From: Chitinispirillales bacterium
Lineage (GTDB): Bacteria; Fibrobacterota; Chitinivibrionia; Chitinivibrionales; Chitinispirillaceae
Length of the DNA: 12,784 nucleotides
Reading direction: 5' to 3'
Assembly (NCBI GenBank): GCA_031254445.1
Contig: JAIRUL010000002.1
Coordinates: forward strand, 1 to 12,784
Shown here: positions 1-5,497 of the stretch, one piece after another
Layout of the letters: each line of letters starts with the position of its first letter
How positions within the stretch are numbered: the stretch's first letter is position 1
Position numbers and translations under genes: made by a program
Notes under the pieces: model-generated
The model's database searches: none
Told to the model about the DNA's origin: nothing
What the model saw: the letters and a program-made list of their open reading frames with translations, nothing else

Positions 1-31
1 CTATACATCGCCTAGAAACCTATGCGGGAGA

Positions 32-58
32 AGGGCGGACACATAGGTCCGCCCCTAC
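32..58 (-). repeat. Palindromic intergenic repeat, copy A
   Basis: On the minus strand this reads GTAGGGGCGG, a short variable middle, then CCGCCCT, 27 nt in all. Bases 33-40 pair perfectly with 47-54 (8 bp) around a 6-nt loop. A 27-nt copy at 7482-7508 on the plus strand matches it at 22 of 27 positions, and a weaker relative lies at 1267-1293. It may be a REP-like repeat, or the terminator of an upstream gene outside the window, although no T run follows on the plus strand. Confidence 0.6.
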
Positions 59-92
59 GATGGCATTATCGTAATGCAAAAAACAATCCATA

Positions 93-115
93 ACGTTCAC
101 CTAATGGGTGAACGT
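93..115. other. Perfect 9-bp hairpin upstream of trpS
   Basis: ACGTTCACC (93-101) pairs with GGTGAACGT (107-115) around a 5-nt loop. There is no T run on either side, so a classical terminator is unlikely. A protein-binding palindrome or an RNA hairpin would fit. The function is unknown. Confidence 0.4.
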
Positions 116-195
116 GGAAGGGGGGCAAAATACACGTAACTTATTGAAAATACTACACAAATACTAATAAATACAATTTTTAACTGCGGAATCTA

Positions 196-251
196 GGTTT
201 AATGACGTTGACTTTTGATTGATTAAACCCATAGTTTACCCCGCATATATT
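196..251 (+). promoter_or_regulatory. Candidate trpS promoter with overlapping inverted repeat
   Basis: An 8-bp inverted repeat, GGTTTAAT (196-203) and ATTAAACC (222-229), flanks an 18-nt AT-rich spacer. Its right arm overlaps a weak -35 (TTAAAC, 223-228) placed 17 nt before a good -10 (TATATT, 246-251). A better -35 box, TTGACT (208-213), lies inside the repeat but has only a poor -10 at 231-236. A regulator bound to the inverted repeat would cover the -35, so this may be an operator. I see no T-box leader (no GGTGGTACCGCG-like element). The predicted 5' leader is about 50 nt. Confidence 0.35.
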
Positions 252-304
252 ATATTTCACAATGGCCAATCAAAAACAACCCGCGCGCTGAAAAAGGAAA
301 TCCC

Positions 305-1270
305 ATGCTCCGCATCCTCTCCGGCATCAAGCCCTCCGGCACTTTGCACATCGGCAATTACTTAGGCATGATACGCCCCATGGTCGAGTCGCAAAAACGG
401 GGGCAGCTCTTCTGTTTTATCGCCAACCTGCACAGCCTCACGACGCTCTTCGACGGGCCGCGGATGGCGCGGAATTCCGTGGACGCGCTCATCGACATGA
501 TGGCGCTCGGCATCGACCCGCAGCGCTCCGTGTTTTGGCTGCAATCCGACGTCCCGGAGGTCGCCGAGCTGACGTGGTATCTCGGCAACGTCACCCCCAT
601 GGGGCTGCTCGAACGCTGCCACGCCTACAAGGACGCGCTGGCAAAGGGCGTCCCCGCAAACCACGGGCTTTTCTCCTACCCGGTGCTGATGGCCGCCGAC
701 ATCCTGCTCTTTCAGTCGAACATTGTCCCCGTGGGCAGGGACCAGAAGCAGCATGTCGAGGTCACGCGCGACATCGCCGCAAAGTTCAACGCGGCCTACG
801 GCGAGGCGTTTACGCTGCCGGAGCCCGAGATCGCGGAGGCGATCGCGACAATTCCCGGGGTAGACGGGCAGAAGATGTCTAAATCCTACGGGAATACGGT
901 GGAAATCTTTGGGGACGAAAAGGCGACGAAGAAGAAGATCATGGGCATCGTGACCGACCCTACGCCGGTAGAAGCGCCCAAAGACCCGGACAAAAGCGTC
1001 ATCTATTCCATATATAAACTATTTGCCGGCGCCGACAAGGCCAAAACGATGGCCGAGCGCTTTTTGTCCGGAGGGTACGGGTACGGCGATGCGAAGAAAG
1101 AGCTCTTCGAGATGCTGTGGGCTTACTTCGAGCCGTTTAGAAACAAGCGCAAGGAGCTGGCCGGCAATTTGGATTACGTGGACGAGGTAAGGAAACGCGG
1201 CGCGGATAAAGCGAGGGAAGCGGCGGCGGGGACAATAAAAAAGGTTCGCGAATTGGTAGGGGTGCTGTAG
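305..1270 (+). CDS. trpS: Tryptophanyl-tRNA synthetase
   Basis: This class I aminoacyl-tRNA synthetase joins tryptophan to tRNA-Trp, using ATP, in the cytoplasm. The 321-residue protein has the class I signatures: HIGN at residues 15-18 (the HIGH motif, following SGTL) and KMSKS at 190-194. The conserved VGRDQKQHVE stretch near residues 143-152 is typical of bacterial TrpRS. The length is close to the family norm of about 330, so it looks complete. The ATG has an AAGGA site 6 nt upstream. It appears monocistronic: a palindromic repeat begins in its last codon and contains the TAG stop, and the next gene is unrelated. No tryptophan-biosynthesis genes are nearby. The assignment is secure. Confidence 0.97.
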   Translation: MLRILSGIKPSGTLHIGNYLGMIRPMVESQKRGQLFCFIANLHSLTTLFDGPRMARNSVDALIDMMALGIDPQRSVFWLQSDVPEVAELTWYLGNVTPMGLLERCHAYKDALAKGVPANHGLFSYPVLMAADILLFQSNIVPVGRDQKQHVEVTRDIAAKFNAAYGEAFTLPEPEIAEAIATIPGVDGQKMSKSYGNTVEIFGDEKATKKKIMGIVTDPTPVEAPKDPDKSVIYSIYKLFAGADKAKTMAERFLSGGYGYGDAKKELFEMLWAYFEPFRNKRKELAGNLDYVDEVRKRGADKAREAAAGTIKKVRELVGVL

Positions 1271-1293
1271 GGGCGCGTTGCGCGCGACGCCCT
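1267..1293 (+). repeat. Palindromic intergenic repeat, degenerate copy C
   Basis: Like copies A and B it is 27 nt long, opens with GTAGGGGCG and ends CGCCCT. The middle differs, and the stem is weaker (5 bp GGGCG/CGCCC, extendable past a bulged A). Its first four bases, GTAG, contain the trpS stop codon. It may act as a weak transcription-end hairpin for trpS, but no T tract follows. Confidence 0.45.
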
Positions 1294-1336
1294 CCGCAAC
1301 ATGAGCGCCGCGCGCGGCGGAATATATATTATCCAT

Positions 1337-2287
1337 ATGGATAGGCTAATCAAGATTTCCGACGGCGCCGTCGAGGCGGGCGTCATCCCCGGCCTTGGCG
1401 GCATGGTCGCGCTCTTCCGCATCGTCGGCAAGCCAAACGCTTTCAAGGCCGACCCCAAGCTCTGGGGGGCTTCCCCGCAAACCCGCAGTAAGTTTGGCCC
1501 GAATTACGCGTGGGAAGCTTACAACGGGCACATCGTTTGGCTCGGGCCGCAGAGCGAATGGTGGGCGCACCAGACGGCGAGCGCGAAAATGCGCCGCGAA
1601 AAGGCTGCTTGGCCGCCCGACCCGTACATCAACCACGGCAGTTACGAGGTGACCGAGCGCAGCGGTACGGGGTTGGTAATGAGGGGGCCGCAAAGCAAGT
1701 TCAGCGGGGTGCGGCTCATAAAGTCGCTTAGGATAAAGGGCGGCAAGGCAATCTTTAAAGTGCGCGCGGAAAACGTCAGGGAGGAGCCGGTTTCGTGGGA
1801 CTTATGGCTAAATACGCGTGTAGACGGCTACGCCCGCTGCTACGCGCCGGCGCCCTCCATGAAGAGGGTGCGGATAGACGGGCCGCCGCCCTCCGGCGTA
1901 GACGATAGGAGCGTGTTTTCGTGCGGCGGCGGATACGTCGCGACGGAGCCGCGCAAGCCGTCCAAGGGCAAGAGCCGGCGCTGGGCCAAAGCTTTCATCC
2001 AAGCAAGCAAGGGGGCGATGGCGGCGTTCACGGCGGGGCAGGCGCTGATCGTCAGGTTCAAGAGGCACCCCCCCGCGCTTATACACCCCGAGCAGGCGTT
2101 GGTAGAGTTCTACAACGTCACAACCCGCAACAAAGCCGACGCGCTGACGGAGCTCGAGTACCACGCGCCATACGTGGCCTTGGCCCCAGGGGAGTTTATG
2201 GAGGCGGAGCAGCAGTGGGAGCTGTACCCATTTAAGGCAAAGCCGAGCCATGAGGAGTGCGTGGAGTTTTTGAGAGAAACGGTTTGA
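1337..2287 (+). CDS. DUF4380-like protein of unknown function
   Basis: No function is known. The 316-residue protein (from the chosen start) resembles the DUF4380 family, judged from memory by the sequence around residues 60-80 (HIVWLGPQSEWW, then WPPDPY) and the following GPQSKFSGVRLIKSLRI segment. Such proteins look like beta-sandwich folds related to sugar mutarotases, but no activity is established and I see no catalytic set to name. There is no signal peptide or membrane segment. The start is uncertain: ATG at 1337 begins a family-like N-terminus (MDRLIKISDG), while an in-frame ATG at 1301 would add 12 residues just after the repeat. Neither has a well-spaced SD site. It ends directly at a bidirectional terminator. 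Nothing ties it to trpS. Confidence 0.6.
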   Translation: MDRLIKISDGAVEAGVIPGLGGMVALFRIVGKPNAFKADPKLWGASPQTRSKFGPNYAWEAYNGHIVWLGPQSEWWAHQTASAKMRREKAAWPPDPYINHGSYEVTERSGTGLVMRGPQSKFSGVRLIKSLRIKGGKAIFKVRAENVREEPVSWDLWLNTRVDGYARCYAPAPSMKRVRIDGPPPSGVDDRSVFSCGGGYVATEPRKPSKGKSRRWAKAFIQASKGAMAAFTAGQALIVRFKRHPPALIHPEQALVEFYNVTTRNKADALTELEYHAPYVALAPGEFMEAEQQWELYPFKAKPSHEECVEFLRETV

Positions 2288-2349
2288 AAAGGCAATGCAT
2301 GGCGCTCAACGCTCAATGCAATATCGATGAAGCCTGAGCATTGCCTTTT
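2287..2349. terminator. Bidirectional terminator between convergent genes
   Basis: AAAAGGCAATGC (2287-2298) pairs perfectly with GCATTGCCTTTT (2338-2349), a 12-bp stem enclosing a 39-nt loop. The A and T tracts sit within the stem, so it ends in T residues on both strands. It lies immediately after the stops of the DUF4380-like gene (plus) and the anti-sigma gene (minus), as expected for a shared terminator. The loop is unusually long and contains a word repeated elsewhere in the window. Confidence 0.7.
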
Positions 2350-2350
2350 C

Positions 2351-2932
2351 TCACTTCCCCTCGCCCTTAACCGGCACAACCCCTTCGACATCGAGATTTC
2401 CGCGTGTTTTGGAGAACGCGGCGTTGCTGTCCCCGGCGGACGCGGCGCTGTCGGATAGGGCTAATTTTTCGTCCCCGCCTGCCGCCGCTTGCGCGGAGTC
2501 TCCTATTGCCGCCGTTTTGGGGCGCTCTATTGCCACCGCGTCCGTTGATTTGCCGGCGTCGTACTTTGCCCTTAGGTCGTCGGCGGCCATAGAGTGGTAT
2601 CTTATGTACCCGCCTATGGCTACCATTACGAGCATCAGGAAGACGCCGATAGGCGCGTATTTTTTTAGGAACAGCATCGGCATAAAAGTCGCCGCGGCCG
2701 CTTTCTTGGGGTTTGAGCAGACCCTTAGTATTTCGCTGTCGACCTCGGGGCGCGGGCGCTCGCCGAGGATCTCCGGCGTGTAGTAAGCGGCGCGCTCGCG
2801 GCGGTACGCCTCCGTCTCGGCCCTGCACTCCTCGCAAGAGCCGAGATGAGATTCATACTCGCGCGCTTCGCTATCGCTTAGTTCGCCCGAGACATACAGC
2901 AAACCTGAGACTTCAAATTTACTGCACTCCAT
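2351..2932 (-). CDS. Membrane-anchored zinc-finger anti-sigma factor
   Basis: Predicted partner and inhibitor of the ECF sigma factor encoded just upstream. The 193-residue protein begins with a zinc-binding anti-sigma domain (about residues 1-50) carrying Cys3 and the H29-xxx-C33-xx-C36 motif typical of ZAS/zf-HC2 anti-sigma factors. One hydrophobic membrane segment follows at about 92-110 (starting YAPIGVF). The C-terminal 80 or so residues are rich in Ala, Ser, Asp and Gly, have no recognised domain, and would lie outside the cytoplasmic membrane as a sensor or tether. The ATG is preceded on the minus strand by AGGGGG. It overlaps the end of the sigma gene by 14 nt, so the two are probably translationally coupled. 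The inducing signal cannot be read from the sequence. Confidence 0.85.
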   Translation of the reverse strand: MECSKFEVSGLLYVSGELSDSEAREYESHLGSCEECRAETEAYRRERAAYYTPEILGERPRPEVDSEILRVCSNPKKAAAATFMPMLFLKKYAPIGVFLMLVMVAIGGYIRYHSMAADDLRAKYDAGKSTDAVAIERPKTAAIGDSAQAAAGGDEKLALSDSAASAGDSNAAFSKTRGNLDVEGVVPVKGEGK

Positions 2933-3491
2933 CGATCCCCCTTTTTTTCAGTTCCTTACGCACATTTATCAGCGCGAGGCGCATGCGGCCAAGCGCGGTG
3001 TTTATGGGGCAACCCATGATCTCGGCGATCTCTTTGAACGGCACCCCGCCAAGCTCGCGGAGCATGAAGACCTCGCGCTGGGAGGGCTCTAGCGTCTGCA
3101 CAGCGTCATGCACGACGGCGCGCAGGCGTTTGTTCGCCAAATTGTCCTCCGGCGAGTCTAGCCGGCTTCCTACCGACCCGGCCGTGTCGGCGGCGTGGTC
3201 GGACTCCACTTTAGCGTGCCGGTAGTAGTCGATGGTGCGCTTGTGGGCGATTCCGAAGAGCCAGCTCAGGAGGCTGCGCGACCGGTCGAACTGGTCGGCG
3301 TTGCGCATAGCCGCCAAAAAGGTCTCCTGAAGCATATCCTCGGCGACGTCGCGGTCGCCCGTCATGCGCAAGAGAAACCCAAATACGCGGCTGCTGTACC
3401 TCCCGTACAATTCGGAAAACCCCGCCGGATCGCCGCTTAGCCACTTATCGAACAGCAGACGGTCGTCTGTTACTTCCTGTGCCTGTACCAT
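2919..3491 (-). CDS. ECF-type RNA polymerase sigma factor
   Basis: An alternative sigma factor that directs RNA polymerase to a small regulon, presumably held inactive by the anti-sigma factor downstream. The 190 residues show the two-domain ECF layout. Region 2 (about 23-94) includes DVAEDMLQETFLAAMRN (region 2.1/2.2) and SWLFGIAHKRTIDYYRH (region 2.3/2.4). Region 4 (about 124-182) has LEPSQREVFMLRELGG and the helix-turn-helix PFKEIAEIMGCPINTALGRM. An 18-residue N-terminal extension precedes region 2. An AAGGAG lies only 2 nt before the ATG, which is tight, but no better start is visible. These pairs often regulate their own promoter; I could not pick out an ECF-type promoter. The exact ECF group is not assigned. 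Confidence 0.92.
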   Translation of the reverse strand: MVQAQEVTDDRLLFDKWLSGDPAGFSELYGRYSSRVFGFLLRMTGDRDVAEDMLQETFLAAMRNADQFDRSRSLLSWLFGIAHKRTIDYYRHAKVESDHAADTAGSVGSRLDSPEDNLANKRLRAVVHDAVQTLEPSQREVFMLRELGGVPFKEIAEIMGCPINTALGRMRLALINVRKELKKRGIDGVQ

Positions 3492-3586
3492 AGCTCCTTA
3501 TCGTGTTCCGTTAGTGATTACGATTTACAGGTTACGGATATTGTATGAATTAAAATAATTTATGCCCCGGCGCGGAGGAGATAAAA

Positions 3587-3619
3587 ATGAAAATAAAAAC
3601 GCGCCCGGCAAAAAAATAA
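3587..3619 (+). CDS. Possible ten-codon leader peptide (MKIKTRPAKK)
   Basis: A very short ORF, ATG to TAA, coding for a basic ten-residue peptide. It is preceded by GGAGGAG (3574-3580) at good spacing, one of the strongest SD sites in the window. The SD and start codon lie in the 25-nt loop of a hairpin formed by 3563-3574 and 3600-3610 (TGCC/GGCA plus GGCGCG/CGCGCC around a small internal loop). It could be a regulatory leader peptide or chance. The best candidate promoter for yceD lies downstream of it, which argues against a leader role for yceD unless transcription starts further upstream. Confidence 0.2.
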   Translation: MKIKTRPAKK

Positions 3620-3626
3620 TTAACTA

Positions 3627-3656
3627 TTGACCTATGGGGGTGCCGAGAATTATTTT
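3627..3656 (+). promoter_or_regulatory. Candidate promoter for the yceD-rpmF-plsX-fab cluster
   Basis: TTGACC (3627-3632, 5 of 6 to consensus), an 18-nt spacer, then TATTTT (3651-3656, 4 of 6). Transcription would start near 3663, giving a leader of roughly 80-110 nt to yceD that includes the AT-rich tandem repeat. A second TTGACT box at 3665-3670 lacks a good -10 at normal spacing. Confidence 0.4.
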
Positions 3657-3682
3657 AGAGAAATTTGACTTTAGGCAAAAGG

Positions 3683-3742
3683 TTTTAAAGATTTTGAATT
3701 TAAGATTTAAAAGATTTAAAAGACTTTAAAGATTTTTAAAGA
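3683..3742 (+). repeat. AT-rich 9-bp tandem repeat before yceD
   Basis: Degenerate units built on TTTAAAAGA run head to tail: TTTTAAAGA (3683-3691), TTTAAGA (3699-3705), TTTAAAAGA (3706-3714), TTTAAAAGA (3715-3723), CTTTAAAGA (3724-3732) and TTTTTAAAGA (3733-3742). The core has a regular 9-bp period. It lies just upstream of the yceD start in an otherwise GC-rich genome. It could be a curved or easily melted segment, a binding array, or an unstructured leader that helps translation. Confidence 0.6.
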
Positions 3743-3771
3743 ATATGACTTTTCGATTGTTATTAAAAACG

Positions 3772-4269
3772 ATGATTATCAACACAAGATTAGTCCCCGA
3801 GGGCCATTCCGTCATTGAACAGGAGGAGGCCTCGCTCGCGGCGTTCAAAGACGACTTGCCCCCGTCCGTTGAGCCGGTGAAGTGCCGCGCGGAGGTGGAT
3901 CGCATGGGGGGGACGATTGCGGTAGCCTTGCGCTTCGACGGCGTCTTCGAGGCGGAGTGCGCGAGGTGCCTTGGGCCCGTAGCCGTGCCCGTGGGCGGCG
4001 GTTTGCGCGTTATCATACAAGAGGGGCAGGGGAAGCACGGCCCCTCCGTAGACGGCGGCTGCGCCGACTTCTATTTCGACGCAAACCATGACATCGTGGA
4101 CATCGGCAGCGCGGTCTACGACGAGATAATGATAGCGTTGCCGATGATGCCGCTGTGCTCGGAGGAGTGCAAGGGGATAGAGGCGGGGAGGGGCGCGGGC
4201 GCGGATGAGGATAGGGCGGTTGATCCGAGGTGGGAAGGGCTGACGAAGCTTAAAGGCATTGTTCATTGA
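3772..4269 (+). CDS. yceD: YceD/DUF177 family protein (23S rRNA accumulation)
   Basis: A small protein whose family is linked to 23S rRNA accumulation and is usually encoded just before rpmF, as here. From the chosen start it has 165 residues. It opens with the family-like MIINTRLVPEGHSV and carries C63-A-R-C66, followed by C129-S-E-E-C133-KG, matching the usual Cys pairs. It ends with DPRWEGLTKLK, like other members. The second Cys cluster is cut short: members I recall often read CKGLCPxCG, and here the last two Cys are absent. An in-frame ATG at 3745 would add nine residues. Neither start has a good SD site, so 3772 was chosen on similarity. It is the first gene of the lipid cluster, 52 nt before rpmF. 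Confidence 0.85.
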   Translation: MIINTRLVPEGHSVIEQEEASLAAFKDDLPPSVEPVKCRAEVDRMGGTIAVALRFDGVFEAECARCLGPVAVPVGGGLRVIIQEGQGKHGPSVDGGCADFYFDANHDIVDIGSAVYDEIMIALPMMPLCSEECKGIEAGRGAGADEDRAVDPRWEGLTKLKGIVH

Positions 4270-4321
4270 ATTAACATTCGCCCATTACATATATTATACA
4301 CAGTCAAAGAAAGGACGTATC

Positions 4322-4501
4322 ATGGCAGAACCAAAAAAGCGGCACACGCACTCGCGCACCACTAAGAGGCGCAGCCATTTGGCCATTGCGGCGGTGAGCC
4401 CTACGCTTTGTTCGCACTGCAAGCAGCCTAAGGCTGCGCACAGGGTTTGCGGCAACTGCGGGCACTACGCCGGGGCAGAGGTCTTTGTGCCGGAGGATTG
4501 A
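4322..4501 (+). CDS. rpmF: 50S ribosomal protein L32
   Basis: A structural protein of the large ribosomal subunit. The 59-residue product has the basic N-terminus (MAEPKKRHTHSRTTKRRSH) followed by a zinc ribbon with Cys30, Cys33, Cys43 and Cys46, so it is the zinc-binding form of L32. The true start is ATG 4322, with AAAGGAC just upstream; longer in-frame extensions do not look like L32. The stop is directly followed by the plsX start, and the plsX SD site lies inside the last rpmF codons, so the two are tightly coupled. The yceD-rpmF-plsX order is widely conserved in bacteria and links ribosome supply to membrane synthesis. Confidence 0.97.
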   Translation: MAEPKKRHTHSRTTKRRSHLAIAAVSPTLCSHCKQPKAAHRVCGNCGHYAGAEVFVPED

Positions 4502-4503
4502 TT

Positions 4504-5445
4504 TTGGCGGAGATTCGCTTAGCGGTTGACGTGGACAGCGGGGATTTCGGGGCTGAGGCGATGGTGCGCGGCGTTATCGCGGCGCGCTTGGCGTCGCCCG
4601 TCCCGTTTACCGCCTATCTCTGCGGCGACGGGGCGCGGGTGGAGCGCGTCCTTGGCGAGCTTGGCGGCGGTTTCGACCGCTCCGAGTTCACCGTAGAACA
4701 CTGCCCCGACGCCATCGCGGAGGAGGACAAGCGCTCTACCGTTTGGAAGAACAAAAAGGGCTCTTCGATTGTGCGATGCGTCGCCCTCCAGAAAGAGGGT
4801 TTGGCGGACGCCTCGGTGAGCGCGGGGGACACTGGGATTCTCATAGGGTCGGCGTTGTTTATCCTTGGCCGCGCCGAGGGGATGCCCCGCCCGGCGCTGG
4901 CTGCGTTTATACCGACGCCCAAGAGGCCGGTGCTGATAATGGACGTCGGGGCGAACATAAACTGCCGCGCGGAGCAGCTGGCCGGTTTCGCGAGGCTCGG
5001 CTGCGGGTACGTGGCCCGCGTCCGCGGGAAAGAGAGGCCGAAAGCGGCATTGCTGAATGTCGGGACGGAGCCGCACAAAGGCCCGCCCGCGGTGCGCGAG
5101 GCGGCGGAGCTGCTCAAGGGCTTCGAAAATTACATCGGGTTTATAGAGGGCAATAAAGTATTTTCGGGGGAGGCGGACGTGGTGGTCTGCGACGGCTTTA
5201 TAGGCAACGTCCTGCTAAAGACGTGCGAGAGCTTCTACGCCCTAACCTCGGACTTTTTGGCCGACAGCCCCGATACGCACAAGCGGCTGGCCCAAAAAAT
5301 AGACGCCCTAAACCCGGAAAACTACGGCGCCGTGCCATTTTTGGGAATAAACGGCACAGTGCTAAAAGCCCACGGCGGTTCGTCGATAACATCGATAAGA
5401 AACGCGGTGCTGACGGCGTTGAAAGCGGCGGAAACGCGAAATTAG
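4504..5445 (+). CDS. plsX: Phosphate acyltransferase PlsX
   Basis: PlsX converts acyl-ACP and phosphate into acyl-phosphate, the donor PlsY uses to acylate glycerol-3-phosphate. The 313-residue protein keeps DVGANINC, LLNVGTE, FIEGN, the ADVVVCDGFIGNVLLKT block and the C-terminal FLGINGTVLKAHG block. Several hallmarks differ: the N-terminal DAMGGD motif reads DVDSGD (residues 9-14), SAGNTGA reads SAGDTGI, and the usual R-K-K basic stretch before SSI is KRSTVWKNKKG. The start is TTG 4504, chosen because GGAGG (4492-4496) lies 7 nt upstream. A TTG at 4498 would overlap the rpmF stop but sits too close to that SD. It is peripheral at the membrane in known cases. The identity is clear although the sequence is divergent. 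Confidence 0.93.
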   Translation: MAEIRLAVDVDSGDFGAEAMVRGVIAARLASPVPFTAYLCGDGARVERVLGELGGGFDRSEFTVEHCPDAIAEEDKRSTVWKNKKGSSIVRCVALQKEGLADASVSAGDTGILIGSALFILGRAEGMPRPALAAFIPTPKRPVLIMDVGANINCRAEQLAGFARLGCGYVARVRGKERPKAALLNVGTEPHKGPPAVREAAELLKGFENYIGFIEGNKVFSGEADVVVCDGFIGNVLLKTCESFYALTSDFLADSPDTHKRLAQKIDALNPENYGAVPFLGINGTVLKAHGGSSITSIRNAVLTALKAAETRN

Positions 5446-5497
5446 CCGTCCCCATAAGCTTAAAAAGATTTTGATTTTTATCTTTGCAGAGGAAGCA

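Larger units (their letters stand above)
3492..3771. other. Divergent control region between the sigma operon and the fatty-acid cluster
   Basis: These 280 bases hold the 5' leaders of both divergent transcription units. From left to right there is an upstream leader for the sigma gene with degenerate GTGATTACGATTTACAGGTTACGG words (3515-3537), a hairpin enclosing an SD-led ten-codon ORF (3563-3619), two TTGAC boxes (3627 and 3665), and an AT-rich tandem repeat (3683-3742). I could not identify a convincing sigma-operon promoter on the minus strand. Confidence 0.5.

Noticed and set aside
116..304. T-box or tryptophan-responsive leader before trpS
   Set aside because: No T-box core sequence, no antiterminator pair and no Trp-codon leader peptide are visible.
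2409..2783. Plus-strand ORF opposite the anti-sigma gene
   Set aside because: The minus strand carries a zinc finger, a membrane segment, an SD site and operon context; the plus frame has none.
3660..3682. FabT- or FapR-like operator near AATTTGACTTTAGGCAAAA
   Set aside because: Only the left half resembles a FabT half-site and the palindrome is not completed; no FapR or FabT gene is in the window.
3683..3742. CRISPR array
   Set aside because: The units are 9-10 bp with no spacers and no cas genes are present.
4259..4321. Upstream extension of L32 starting at 4259
   Set aside because: The extra residues do not resemble L32, and the ATG at 4322 has a proper SD site.
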